From: Legionella sp. | Lineage (GTDB): Bacteria; Pseudomonadota; Gammaproteobacteria; Legionellales; Legionellaceae | Length of the DNA stretch: 64,000 bases | Direction: 5' to 3' | NCBI GenBank assembly: GCA_002786165.1 | Contig: PEQK01000012.1 | Location: forward strand, 124,001 to 188,000 | Shown here: positions 10,242 through 19,380 of the stretch, one piece after another | Numbering within the stretch: the stretch's first letter is position 1 | Layout of the letters: every line of letters begins with the position of its first letter | Notes under the pieces: generated by a model | What the model was told of the DNA's origin: nothing | Databases searched by the model: none | The model's input: the letters and a program-made list of their open reading frames with translations, nothing else | Made by a program: the position numbers and the translations under genes

Positions 10242-10649
10242 GGGTCCACTCCATATGTTAATTTAAGAACATATCATACCACAAATAGGATTTATATGCG
10301 AATTTCCTATCTACAAAGTCATAGAAACGCCTTTAAATGAATTATGATTTACCTGTTTTTCAATGCCCTGATCGCTTTGATTTCTCGATATTTTTATCCC
10401 AACAAAATGCATCATTAATTATCTCATGGTGTATTTATTGATACTTTAAAGATTTCAATGCACTTATTTTCTCTGAGCTATGGTAGCTGCCATCTGCGTA
10501 TAATGCTTTTATTTTCGGGTTTTACTGAGAGACCACATCGAACCTGTTACTGTCGCAGAGCTCATTTCAAATTAAACTGGCTAAATTAGGCAAAACCCAA
10601 TATCCTCTTTTGAATCAATCAAAACTTATCTCACATTAGGAAGACGCCG
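10242..10649. promoter_or_regulatory. Divergent intergenic region with probable long cold-shock leader
   Basis: About 400 bases separate the desaturase from the cold-shock gene and no gene-like frame is visible. Long untranslated leaders are known for cspA-type genes, and this spacing fits one. GGAAGACG directly before the ATG at 10650 serves as ribosome binding site. I could not identify a specific promoter or a conserved cold box with confidence. Confidence 0.4.
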
Positions 10650-10859
10650 ATGGCAACCGGGACCGTGAATCGATTTAATAAGATCAAAGGCTATGGATTC
10701 ATAACCGCAGACAACGATGATGCTGAAATTTTTGTGCATTTTTCCGAAGTTGAAATGGCTGGATATAAAGAATTACAAATTGGGCAACGCATCAGCTATG
10801 ACTGCCAAACAGGCGAGCGCGGTCTCTATGCAACCAATGTAAAAATTATTACGGACTGA
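10650..10859 (+). CDS. CspA-family cold-shock protein
   Basis: The 69-residue protein is a single OB-fold nucleic-acid chaperone that binds single-stranded RNA/DNA and melts secondary structure. The RNP1 motif KGYGFI and RNP2 motif IFVHFSEV are present. It differs from classical CspA in having VNRFNKIKG at the start in place of VKWFN, and a short C-terminus. A second, more typical copy lies at 41364-41600, so the genome holds at least two paralogues. The ATG has a GGAAG sequence just upstream. Confidence 0.92.
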   Translation: MATGTVNRFNKIKGYGFITADNDDAEIFVHFSEVEMAGYKELQIGQRISYDCQTGERGLYATNVKIITD

Positions 10860-10955
10860 ATATCAAAGGCTTTAGTGAGCGGAGACTGGGTCTCATCTAG
10901 GTTATACCAGCAATCACAGTCTTGGACTGTCATGATAAGTTGTATTCGCTGATGC

Positions 10956-11045
10956 TTTTAATTTAGCTTTATTTTTAACTTGAGCATCTCTTGGATGCCT
11001 CGCACAAGCCGAGGCACGGGGAGCAATTGTCAACATGCCCTAATA
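10956..11045 (+). repeat. Dispersed repeat with hairpin, copy A
   Basis: About 90 bases beginning TTTTAATTTAGCTTTATTTT and ending ATTGTCAACATGCCCTAATAA. The core GCCTCG-CACAAGC-CGAGGC can form a hairpin. Copy B (12050-12150) is the same sequence in reverse orientation with a few differences, and copy C (12488-12547) is a shorter, more divergent direct copy. Copies A and B flank the outer-membrane gene at 11083-11940. Confidence 0.75.
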
Positions 11046-11082
11046 AGCAGCATATCTTCTGGGGGAATGAAAATTTGTCGTG

Positions 11083-11940
11083 TTAAATAATAAGGCGAAT
11101 TCCACCGACACCCATATTGTAATCTTGAGATCCTAAATTCACATTCCAAGTGCTTGTTGCTACGTGAGTAGGATAAACTGTAGAGCCAAATGTGTAATTG
11201 GAATCAGCAATATACAACCAGCGATACTCAGCAAAGAGACTCAGGTGTTCACTGATGGCAAAATTTAATCCAACTTTGGTTTGAGCAGCAAACGTGGCTA
11301 TCGTATCATTGGGATTCCCACTATAGTGATTTACATCTGCTTCGAGTGGCGCCATTTGTAATGACTCTGCCTGTGAAATAGATATAAGCGCTGCACCAAT
11401 ACCCGCTCCCACATAAAGATGCCATTTGTCGTAATGAGCCCAATTAAAATTCAACAAAGTATTGGCGAGAAAAATACCTGTGCTCATTGGATAAGTGACA
11501 AGAAAATCACTCTCAATAGGTCTTGTGACGTCATTGTTGATATCATGACCACTTAATGAACTTTTTGCCAAATAATATCCTTCTAATTCAATGGCAGAAG
11601 ACATATTAGCTTGACGATTGAAAGAATTTAAAACGACATCCCGCCATTGATAACCAATGTGTCCACCGAAGAGTCTCGCATTTCGAGTGCTTGCTTGGCC
11701 AGAAGCATTTATAGCCAAAGGACCATTCTCAGCCTCGATGAAAAAGGCTGTTCCATATTGACCGATATTGACTTGATTAGATACCCCTCCTCCACCAAAA
11801 ATACTAAAGTACACTTTTTCAATGATCTCACCTTGAGCGGAATCGATTGTCCCAGCTTGTAGTTCGGAGCCACTTAAAGCCAACAAAATGCCTAATAAAT
11901 AAACTGAGTAACTTTTACTATGTAATGCCATCCAATACAT
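11083..11940 (-). CDS. Outer-membrane beta-barrel protein
   Basis: The 285-residue product has a signal peptide ending near ALSGSELQAG and then alternating amphipathic strands rich in aromatic residues: FEAENGPLA-like turns, GGHIGYQWRDVVL, HLYVGAGIGAALIS, VGLNFAISEHLSLFAEYRW and a C-terminal GVGGIRLII. The pattern (small 8-strand barrel, GAGIGA motif, FAEYRW near the end) is that of the OmpA/opacity-like barrels common in Legionellales. The substrate or ligand is unknown. It is flanked by inverted copies of a 90-bp repeat, which suggests it may have moved or been bracketed by repeat insertion. Confidence 0.75.
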   Translation of the reverse strand: MYWMALHSKSYSVYLLGILLALSGSELQAGTIDSAQGEIIEKVYFSIFGGGGVSNQVNIGQYGTAFFIEAENGPLAINASGQASTRNARLFGGHIGYQWRDVVLNSFNRQANMSSAIELEGYYLAKSSLSGHDINNDVTRPIESDFLVTYPMSTGIFLANTLLNFNWAHYDKWHLYVGAGIGAALISISQAESLQMAPLEADVNHYSGNPNDTIATFAAQTKVGLNFAISEHLSLFAEYRWLYIADSNYTFGSTVYPTHVATSTWNVNLGSQDYNMGVGGIRLII

Positions 11941-12049
11941 CCTTGTGATAAGTTTTCATTCCATAAAAAACCTTACAGAATTACGTTACGAATTTCAACG
12001 CTTTTGGCTATTATTTTCTGTAACAGAGGATACAACCATCATCCATTTA

Positions 12050-12150
12050 TATAGGGTGTGTTGACACGGCTCCCCCGCCTACGTGCCTCGGCTTGTCCGA
12101 GACATCCAGGAGATGCTCAAGTTAAAAATAAGGCTAAATTAAAAGTATTA
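12050..12150 (-). repeat. Dispersed repeat with hairpin, copy B (inverted)
   Basis: Read on the minus strand, this stretch aligns with copy A over about 85 bases: TTTTAATTTAGCCTTATTTT, then CTTGAGCATCTCCTGGATG, TCTCGGACAAGCCGAGGCACG and GTGTCAACACACCCTA. The shared edge sequence (TAGGGYRTGTTGACA on the plus strand here) looks like the terminus of a small mobile element. No transposase frame is inside it. Confidence 0.75.
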
Positions 12151-12218
12151 ATTCATTGATTATGGTAAGTCCAAATCTCGATAACCAGGAAGAAAAATGA
12201 AGCATTTAGGTCTATAGT

Positions 12219-12467
12219 ATGGCGAGTAAGCGCAATGGTACTCTATAGCTCGGTACAACGTTTGATTTAATTCAAAGGGTTTGGGAGCATAAAAATAAGG
12301 TAATACCAGGATTTACTGCTCATCATAATGTTTATATTTTGATCTATTAAAAAATGTATTTATCTGATATAGAAGCTGCTCGACGTGAAAAACATTTTAA
12401 AAATTGCTATAGACAATGGAGAGTGAATTTGATTGAAGAGCTTAACCCAGAATGGCGTGACCTGTAA
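12219..12467 (+). pseudogene. GIY-YIG endonuclease-like gene (broken)
   Basis: One continuous frame of 83 codons reads MASKRNGTL, stop, LGTT, ...RVWEHKNKVIPGFTAHHNVYIL, then a second stop, and ends SDIEAARREKHFKN...NLIEELNPEWRDL. This is the small GIY-YIG nuclease (UPF0213/YhbQ-like) pattern, with in-frame TAG and TAA where tyrosines are expected. The upstream N-terminus is also degraded. The gene is dead by nonsense mutations, not by frameshift. It lies between repeat copies B and C. Confidence 0.8.
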
Positions 12468-12487
12468 GAGGAAATTTGCTCTTAATC

Positions 12488-12547
12488 TAAATCTCCTGCA
12501 TGCTTCGGACAAGCCAAGGCGCGAGAAGCAATTGTCAAAACGTCCTA
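12488..12547 (+). repeat. Dispersed repeat, copy C (divergent)
   Basis: ATCTCCTGCATGCTTCGGAC followed by AAGCCAAGGCGCGAGAAGCA and ATTGTCAAAACGTCCTATA aligns with the 3' two-thirds of copy A in the same orientation. The hairpin arms are weakened by mutation. The end of the element reaches the stop codon of the FadL-type gene. Confidence 0.6.
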
Positions 12548-13681
12548 TATTTTATACATTACTTGTAAAACTGCTGCCTGAACATTTGCGGTAATAGTAC
12601 CAATGCTTCCGGAATTATTAATTGGAGAATTGGGTAAAAATTTACCGTAGCTATATATAAATTGCATCGACAACTCATTTTGTAACACAATACTAAAACC
12701 CGACGTAATGGCGCCAAAGGCAGCTAAAGGATATCCTATTGCATTTGTTTCTATTGGAACTGGATTCGTTTCATAAAGTAAACCACCGATTAATACGGTT
12801 TTATCAGTTATAGAATATTTTGTCGTGAATAAGAACGATAAAGTATCTTTGTAATTTGTGGGAATCACAAATGACCCTCTGGTGGTATTGTTAAAATAAA
12901 TGTTTTTTTGAATACTCCAGCCGGACCAGTACACTTTTTCTTCCAAAGACCATCGCGGCGTCCAGCAATGCTCCAGACCAATAAAAGCCACACTTGCTTC
13001 GTTGATATTTAAAGTAAAATTATTATTGATATTAGGATGTAAAACACTACGCCCATGTCCTTTCTTGTTATTCACAGGGGAATAGTAAGCAATAGATAAA
13101 GAATGTCGTGACGTGATCTTGTAATGCAAACCTACATCCGCAATAAAATTGAACCCAGAAACATTATTTAACTCGTTCCCTAATCCAGATACAACAAAGT
13201 CTAATTCATAATGTTCATTAGCTTGCAAATTAGCACCTATACCCAAACTCAATGTATCAGTTATTTGGTAACTAGATTGGAGCCCATATCGATAATATAA
13301 TACATCCGTTACTGTAGCGTCTTGAGCTACAATGGAATCTATTGGCCACTCTAAATGGCCATACGCGCTGGGAACAATATTGACTCCAAAGACCCATTTA
13401 TCAGATACTCGATAATCGACTAATATGTAGGGCAAAAAATCATTTACATCACTAGTAGCATGGCCTGACCCTAAGTTTGTTGTACCAATAAATTTTATCT
13501 CGGGACTGATAAAAACGTTCCCACCAAGTATCTGAAAATTGGTTATCAAACTTAATTCAGCTGGATTTTGAAAGAAATTGTCATTTAAAATTTGATCAAT
13601 TGCAGTATGCGCATTTTCGGAAAACATACATAATCCTGCGCATAGATAAACAGTTATAAATTTTTGAAAAAGTTTATACAT
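12545..13681 (-). CDS. FadL/TodX-type outer-membrane transport protein
   Basis: FadL-family barrels take up long-chain fatty acids and other hydrophobic compounds across the outer membrane. The 378-residue protein has a signal peptide (to about NAHTA), an early NPAELS motif of the family, and a long series of amphipathic strands ending in QAAVLQVMYKI. Strand segments such as VFGVNIVPSAYG, SLGIGANLQ, HSLSIAYYSPV and TVLIGGLLYETNPVP match the FadL pattern, though the protein is a little shorter than E. coli FadL (about 446). Its start overlaps the end of the aminotransferase gene by eight bases, so the two are probably one transcript. Confidence 0.78.
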   Translation of the reverse strand: MYKLFQKFITVYLCAGLCMFSENAHTAIDQILNDNFFQNPAELSLITNFQILGGNVFISPEIKFIGTTNLGSGHATSDVNDFLPYILVDYRVSDKWVFGVNIVPSAYGHLEWPIDSIVAQDATVTDVLYYRYGLQSSYQITDTLSLGIGANLQANEHYELDFVVSGLGNELNNVSGFNFIADVGLHYKITSRHSLSIAYYSPVNNKKGHGRSVLHPNINNNFTLNINEASVAFIGLEHCWTPRWSLEEKVYWSGWSIQKNIYFNNTTRGSFVIPTNYKDTLSFLFTTKYSITDKTVLIGGLLYETNPVPIETNAIGYPLAAFGAITSGFSIVLQNELSMQFIYSYGKFLPNSPINNSGSIGTITANVQAAVLQVMYKI

Positions 13682-15230
13682 TTGATAAATCTAGTATGCC
13701 TTCAATTGTAGCCTTTATTTTTTGTAAAATTTCATTTTTTGTTTTTAAAGACTTACAAGTATCTTCTTCTGAAAAAAGAGCCATTTTCTTAATAATAGCC
13801 AAATACATAGATTCATCTAGATTTTTAAGCTCAGGTAGTTGCTTCATGATACTTTCTAAAAAAGCCAGTTTGATTTTTTTTCTAGCTTTGAATAAACGAT
13901 ATTCTAAGCGATCCATGAGCTCTTTTAATTCTTGAATATTTCCACTACAAGTAATACGAATAAATCCTTTGTTATTCGGTAATCCAAAATAAGATAACGG
14001 TGCGATCATGACCGAATCTTTAAATAATAAATAATAAGCCAACTCTTCATCTGTGGTGATTTTTCCTTTTTTTTGTAAAGCTCGTTGCGCTTCAATTGGT
14101 AACATTAACCCGAATAAATCACTAAAATTTCCTAATGCATAAAAGGTTGCATGAACAGTGTAAGAGATATCAGGCATATTTGCGCTCATATCATTTAAAC
14201 GATTTAGCACGTAATCAACTTTTTGTTTATAAAACTCACGTAAATTTTGTTTTTCAACATCATCAAAATTGATCATTGTTTGAGCATAGGCCATTTGAGC
14301 AGATCTGGGGGCATGAATAAAATAACTGATATTTTTATTCAAAAACTCATTCATCAAAGCTGTTTCAAACACCATGAGTATAGCCATGCGTTCGCCTGCA
14401 GCTGATAATGCTTTGGTGGCAGATCTCATAATAATCATTCTTTTTTTTAAATCAGGTGCAATTTTCAAAAAAGAAGGTAACTCCACATAACACATTTCAG
14501 CATACGCTTCATCTAGAATAATGTATAAATCCGGGTATCTTCTTAAAACCTTCGCTATTGCTTTCATCTCCACCGCATCTATTACAGTACCTAAAGGATT
14601 TGATGGGTTACAAATTAATATGGCTTTAGGCAAACCATGATCAGATGCCGCTAACTCATAAGCTTCTTTAATGCTTTTTTCAACCGCTTTTGCCGTCAAT
14701 TTGTAACCAGGTACGTCCATGACTTCAATAGGATGCAACCTATGCATAGGATTATTCGAATAAGCACTATAGTGCGGAAAAGGCGTAATAACGCGGTACC
14801 CTGGCGTATCATCATAATGCGTATTAAACGTTTCAAAAATAACTCGTAACGCCCCAATACCCCCTACTGTAAACAAAATATGGTCTGGTTTTATATCTGA
14901 TTCATACCATTTTGACATCACATCCGACATCAAAACTCTAGGTTCTAAATCTCCACGAGGATCACCATAATCTATAGCAGAACTTTCATGTTCCTCTGGA
15001 TTTAAATACCATCTTTTGGTCAAATCACTCATTTTTTGCCAATAATTTAAATAAGAAGAAATAGTATGAGAATTAATCGGGTAAGTAGGTTTTCCTAATC
15101 CTGCAGTAAGGAGTCTTTTTGTATTCATAGTACTTTGTTGCGCAATCTCCTCTTGGAGGGTATTAGCCCACATTGAGAGCAACATCACTTTTTCTATTTT
15201 ATTAGCAGGATGACCATTAGGTGTTAACAT
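13674..15230 (-). CDS. PLP-dependent class I/II aminotransferase with C-terminal extension
   Basis: The fold-type I aminotransferase motifs are present: TVGGIGALRVIFETF, NPSNPLGT, LDEAYAEM and SATKALSAAGERMA, whose lysine should bind pyridoxal phosphate, followed by FIRITCSGN with the carboxylate-binding arginine. Substrate is unknown; aspartate/alanine-like specificity is only a family-level guess. At 518 residues it is about 110 longer than a standard enzyme: an N-terminal extension and a lysine-rich helical tail of about 85 residues (after DRLEYRLFKARKK). It overlaps the downstream FadL-type gene. The gene is more AT-rich than the mur region. Confidence 0.82.
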   Translation of the reverse strand: MLTPNGHPANKIEKVMLLSMWANTLQEEIAQQSTMNTKRLLTAGLGKPTYPINSHTISSYLNYWQKMSDLTKRWYLNPEEHESSAIDYGDPRGDLEPRVLMSDVMSKWYESDIKPDHILFTVGGIGALRVIFETFNTHYDDTPGYRVITPFPHYSAYSNNPMHRLHPIEVMDVPGYKLTAKAVEKSIKEAYELAASDHGLPKAILICNPSNPLGTVIDAVEMKAIAKVLRRYPDLYIILDEAYAEMCYVELPSFLKIAPDLKKRMIIMRSATKALSAAGERMAILMVFETALMNEFLNKNISYFIHAPRSAQMAYAQTMINFDDVEKQNLREFYKQKVDYVLNRLNDMSANMPDISYTVHATFYALGNFSDLFGLMLPIEAQRALQKKGKITTDEELAYYLLFKDSVMIAPLSYFGLPNNKGFIRITCSGNIQELKELMDRLEYRLFKARKKIKLAFLESIMKQLPELKNLDESMYLAIIKKMALFSEEDTCKSLKTKNEILQKIKATIEGILDLSNV

Positions 15231-15399
15231 ACATTATCTCATTAATTGATTTAAATACCAATAAATTGCCCAACAATATATCAAAAATAACAATCTTTCA
15301 AGAAAGTTTAACATTTCTAATACGACTAAAATCATACTGGCATGGTTTTTACATATTAACTATACTAAACAAATATACACAATAAACTGCAAGTCCATT

Positions 15400-17544
15400 A
15401 TGGATAAAAACACTTCTCAAGAAAATCCTAAATCAACGAATATAGATTTTGAAATAACCATTAAGGATTTAAGTAGTAAAATTTATGATTTTGAAACGAA
15501 ATATCAAAGGTTAAAAGGACTTATCGATAATTTACCCGGGGATATTTATTGGAAAGATCAAAACTGTGTCTGGATTGGCTTAAATAAGCATTGTGCCCAA
15601 AGTTTACAAAAAATGGGATTTATTAAAAATGGAATTGAGGAGGAAGTCATTGGCAAAACTGATTTTCAACTATTTAATCATACCACCGCTGAAGTATATC
15701 GTAAAAATGATCTTGAAGTCATGAAAAGAAAAATAGAAGTAACCCGAGAAGAAACCACTTATTTATCCAATGGCGAACTCATTGTACTGCTTTCAATAAA
15801 AAGTCCATTACTGGATAAAAATGGAAATATTATTGGAATAGCTGGAAATACCATAGATATTACAGAACGAAAACAAATAGAAGCGGACTTGCGACAAGCA
15901 AAAACTGCGGCGGAAGCTGCTAGTATTGCCAAAACCGAATTTATTGCCAATATGAGCCACGATATCCGCACTCCTTTATCTGGAGTAGTAGGCCTTGGAA
16001 TGCTTGCGGAACAAGAAATAGACAATCCTAGCCCCAGAACCAAAGTACACGACATGGTAAAAAGTGCCGATGAATTGCTTAATATGTTAAATAAATTTCT
16101 TGATGTCGTATCATTGGGCAACATAACCTTTAATGATATTCACGAAGAACCGTTTGATCTACATCACCTTGTTCAAACTGTTATCGATTTAGAACAATCC
16201 TCAGTAGATTTGAAAAAAATAAACCTCCGTAAATCTATTGATGAACATATTCCGCCTATATTAATAGGGGATCACGATAAAATTCATCACATCATATTAA
16301 ATTTAGTAGGAAATTCTATCAAATTTACCCAAAGTGGGTGTGTGGATATCGCTATTAAGTTAGTGGAAACTTTTGAAGATAAGATTCAATTACTCTTTGA
16401 AGTTAGTGACACAGGCATAGGTATTCCCTCAGAATCTTTAAATAAAATATTTGAGGTTTTTTATAAGGTGACCCCTTCTTATAAAGGACTCAATAAAGGT
16501 CATGGGGTAGGTTTACATATTGTTAAAACATATACTGAACTGTTAGGCGGCAAAATATCTGTCGAAAGTAACATGTCAAAAGGTTCTAAGTTCTCATTTA
16601 CTTTAACCCTTAAAATAGCTGAAAAAAATGTTAAACCCCAAAATATAAGCCATACCTCTTTAAAAGAACCAGTAGAAAAATCACCTATATTACAACCTCT
16701 TATTGCAGAAACCACACAACATTTGCCTAATGTGCCTGAAGTATTGATCATCGAAGATAATACTATTGCACTCACTATTGCACAAACGCTTGTCACACAA
16801 ACACACTGCCATTCTACCCCTGCCAGTGATGGCGAGTCCGCCTTAGAGCTGGCTAAAAACAAATCGTACGATCTTATTCTCTCAGATGTAGGTTTACCTG
16901 GAATGTCGGGCATTGAATTCACACTCCAATTAAGAGCCCACGAAAAAAAACATCACATAAAACCAGTACTCATTATTGGTGTGACTGCACACGCTGAAGG
17001 TAAAATGCACGACGAATGCATTGCCTCTGGAATGAACCACGTGATAATTAAACCGCTAAATATCGAAAAATTAACCGAAATATATCATACGTTTTCAGTG
17101 TTCAATGATACAACCAATACATCATCGTCGAGTTCAACTGCCATCTCAAAAAAAGCACTTGGAATAGATTTGCCAAATACTGAGGAGGAGCTGTTTGCCA
17201 TTGATAATCTTCTGATATTTGATATAGAAAATGCAAAAAAAGTCTTAGGCAATGATAATTCTTTACTTATGGATATGTTAAAACTCACCATGACTATTCT
17301 TTCAGAAGAATTGTCTCATTTAAAACCAGCGCATGAAGCATCTGATTGGGAAAAAATTGCGAAAGTGGCTCATAAATTAAAGGGAGGTTTTGTAAGTATT
17401 GGCCTCACACGTGCTGCCACTGCATGCCAATATTTGGAACGTTACCACAAAGCCGGTCATATCCAACTTTTAGAAAAACTATATGACCAAATGATACGCG
17501 TTTTAGATAAGACCGCTGAAATACTTAAAACGTTAATCAAATAG
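15400..17544 (+). CDS. Hybrid sensor histidine kinase (PAS-HisKA-HATPase-REC-HPt)
   Basis: This 714-residue signalling protein has a complete internal phosphorelay. In order: PAS domain about 35-150 (GLIDNLPGDIYWKDQN), dimerisation/phosphoacceptor domain with His187 in NMSHDIRTPLSG, ATPase domain with LNLVGNSIKFTQ, SDTGIGIP and GHGVGLHIVKTY, receiver domain about 445-565 with Asp496 in LSDVGLPGMSG, and HPt domain with His658 in AHKLKGGF. No membrane span is evident, so it is likely cytoplasmic. The layout resembles ArcB-type kinases. The signal and the output regulator are unknown; no response-regulator gene is adjacent. It is divergent from the aminotransferase. Confidence 0.9.
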   Translation: MDKNTSQENPKSTNIDFEITIKDLSSKIYDFETKYQRLKGLIDNLPGDIYWKDQNCVWIGLNKHCAQSLQKMGFIKNGIEEEVIGKTDFQLFNHTTAEVYRKNDLEVMKRKIEVTREETTYLSNGELIVLLSIKSPLLDKNGNIIGIAGNTIDITERKQIEADLRQAKTAAEAASIAKTEFIANMSHDIRTPLSGVVGLGMLAEQEIDNPSPRTKVHDMVKSADELLNMLNKFLDVVSLGNITFNDIHEEPFDLHHLVQTVIDLEQSSVDLKKINLRKSIDEHIPPILIGDHDKIHHIILNLVGNSIKFTQSGCVDIAIKLVETFEDKIQLLFEVSDTGIGIPSESLNKIFEVFYKVTPSYKGLNKGHGVGLHIVKTYTELLGGKISVESNMSKGSKFSFTLTLKIAEKNVKPQNISHTSLKEPVEKSPILQPLIAETTQHLPNVPEVLIIEDNTIALTIAQTLVTQTHCHSTPASDGESALELAKNKSYDLILSDVGLPGMSGIEFTLQLRAHEKKHHIKPVLIIGVTAHAEGKMHDECIASGMNHVIIKPLNIEKLTEIYHTFSVFNDTTNTSSSSSTAISKKALGIDLPNTEEELFAIDNLLIFDIENAKKVLGNDNSLLMDMLKLTMTILSEELSHLKPAHEASDWEKIAKVAHKLKGGFVSIGLTRAATACQYLERYHKAGHIQLLEKLYDQMIRVLDKTAEILKTLIK

Positions 17545-17577
17545 TGGCAGATACGTCAATAATACCGAGCAATCACA

Positions 17578-18087
17578 TCACACTATCGACCTATGCGCCA
17601 ACATCTCGACCAAAAGATCCAATGAATTGGCAATCAGTATTTGCTCTGATTCTTCAATCACTTTAAATTGCTCGTCCAATTTATTATGTAAAAGATGAGG
17701 TGATGTACTAACAAACTGCTCCCCTTTCTCCGTTATTTCAATAAAAATAACACGGCGATCCTCAGTATCGCGGGTGCGTCTGATCAATCCTTTTTCTTCT
17801 AATCGGTCGATGACACCAACCAATGTGCTCGACGACAAATGGACTTGCTTGGATAATACAGACAGTGTCATGACCCCTTTTTCATAAATTTCATATAAAC
17901 ACACTAATTGTGGCACCGTAATGCCATATTTCTTATCCAGATTCCTGGAATGATAATCCATTTGCTGCATGATTTTACGTAACGCAAACAAAATTCGTTT
18001 GGAATAAGGTAGCGTTGAAAGTGTCATATTCTGTTGTTCAGGAACGGTCCTCATCTTAGGAGGATGCTGTGATTTTAAAGATGTCAT
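17578..18087 (-). CDS. MarR-family transcriptional regulator
   Basis: The 169-residue protein has a MarR winged helix: LVCLYEIYEKGVMTLSVLSKQVHLSSSTLVGVIDRLEEKGLI followed by the wing RTRDTEDRRVIFIEITEKG, from about residue 55 to 130. MarR proteins usually repress a neighbouring operon and are released by small ligands. It is the last gene of a three-gene unit (AstE-like, MFS, MarR), one base after the MFS gene, so autoregulation of this unit is likely. No operator is obvious in 20407-20658. Confidence 0.9.
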   Translation of the reverse strand: MTSLKSQHPPKMRTVPEQQNMTLSTLPYSKRILFALRKIMQQMDYHSRNLDKKYGITVPQLVCLYEIYEKGVMTLSVLSKQVHLSSSTLVGVIDRLEEKGLIRRTRDTEDRRVIFIEITEKGEQFVSTSPHLLHNKLDEQFKVIEESEQILIANSLDLLVEMLAHRSIV

Positions 18088-18088
18088 A

Positions 18089-19378
18089 TCAGGCTCTCAA
18101 ATAATCATTATTCGTCGGGTTCACAATGGTATTGGTGCATGTCGACTTACAAAATGTTTCTTTAATCCAAAATATAGAAATAAATGAAGCCACCAAAACC
18201 AGGATCACCATAATCACAAACCCTTCTTGATAATGCCCTAACCTGACCATATTGCCGCCACTTGCATGTGATAATACATATCCAATCAATGGCGCAATAA
18301 ATGAAGAGGACACAACAATCATCGTATTATTAATACCAATACCGGCCGCCAATGAATTTTCTTTACACTGATCGGCCATAATAGCAAACCCGATACTCGC
18401 ACTACTTGCGCCAAGACCAATTAGGATAAAACAGATCGCGAGTAGCGTTTCTGACAATGGAACGTAAATAATGCCTATGATGGCAACTAACATAATAATG
18501 GAGCTGACATACATAAAAGGTGTTCTACGCTGCGTTTTATCAGAAAGATAACCTAACAAGGGACAAAACAAAGCATGTCCTAACCATGCTAAGGTGATCA
18601 TATAGGAAGAAAAAGTAGCAGAAAATCCTTTTGCAACTAGAAATCCTACCCCTTCATTTTCAGTTAAATATTCAATAGAAAAATAGATGGATGCAGAATA
18701 AATAGCAATCAACCAAATTTGTTTTTGTTTTATCAAATGGCCTAATCTTCCGAAAAGAGACGATGAATGAGATAGAATCATAAACTTAGCCGTTTGTTGC
18801 CTATTATTGTTGACATAAAAAAACACAAAAACACTAATAATCCCACCTATTAAGGCAAGATTTGAGAAAATAGTGCGCCAACTCAAATGAGATTGAGACA
18901 ACATAGAACTGAGAGGCCCTGCAGCAAGCATAGGACCAATTGTAGCTATGAATTGAGAAATTCCAATAAAAAGGCCTATGTTTTTTCTTGGCATCCAGTC
19001 ATAAATGGCAATGAGCACACAAATAAAACCACATGATGCGCCCAGACCCATCAACATACGAAACAGGATAGCGACTATAAAATTTTGGGTTAGAGAAAAG
19101 CCAAGAGTAGCAATAGTGCAAAGAAGAGTGGCCGCAAGAAGCGTTTTTTTCAATCCCCAAGCATCTATCAGCATACCAATAGGGATTTGCATCAGACCAT
19201 AGACCAATTGAAACATGGTCGTGCTTAAAAACGCAAATTGAACAGCGGTTAACTGTAAATCATTCATCACCTGAAATTGAAACGTACCTAATAAGGTACG
19301 TAAAATAAATTCATACATAAAAAACAAGGTACAGATTAACCACGTTATGGTACCGGTTAAAGAGATTTTATTATCCAT
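18089..19378 (-). CDS. MFS transporter
   Basis: The 429-residue protein has twelve predicted membrane spans and the MFS signature between spans 2 and 3 (GMLIDAWGLKKTLL), with a matching loop in the second half (GYLSDKTQRRTPF). It is close in design to the phosphate/anion-cation and drug-like MFS permeases that are abundant in Legionella and Coxiella, several of which move amino acids. The substrate cannot be read from sequence. It sits two bases after the AstE-like gene and one base before the MarR gene, which suggests the transporter and the AstE-like protein act on the same compound. Confidence 0.88.
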   Translation of the reverse strand: MDNKISLTGTITWLICTLFFMYEFILRTLLGTFQFQVMNDLQLTAVQFAFLSTTMFQLVYGLMQIPIGMLIDAWGLKKTLLAATLLCTIATLGFSLTQNFIVAILFRMLMGLGASCGFICVLIAIYDWMPRKNIGLFIGISQFIATIGPMLAAGPLSSMLSQSHLSWRTIFSNLALIGGIISVFVFFYVNNNRQQTAKFMILSHSSSLFGRLGHLIKQKQIWLIAIYSASIYFSIEYLTENEGVGFLVAKGFSATFSSYMITLAWLGHALFCPLLGYLSDKTQRRTPFMYVSSIIMLVAIIGIIYVPLSETLLAICFILIGLGASSASIGFAIMADQCKENSLAAGIGINNTMIVVSSSFIAPLIGYVLSHASGGNMVRLGHYQEGFVIMVILVLVASFISIFWIKETFCKSTCTNTIVNPTNNDYLRA

Positions 19379-19380
19379 GT

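Noticed and set aside
13696-13935. Plus-strand frame of 79 codons
   Set aside because: It is antisense to the C-terminal tail of the aminotransferase; Lys-rich coding read backward gives Phe/Ile-rich frame.
15759-16922. Minus-strand frames (121 and 140 codons) inside the histidine kinase gene
   Set aside because: They are shadows of a gene whose five domains are in order and intact.
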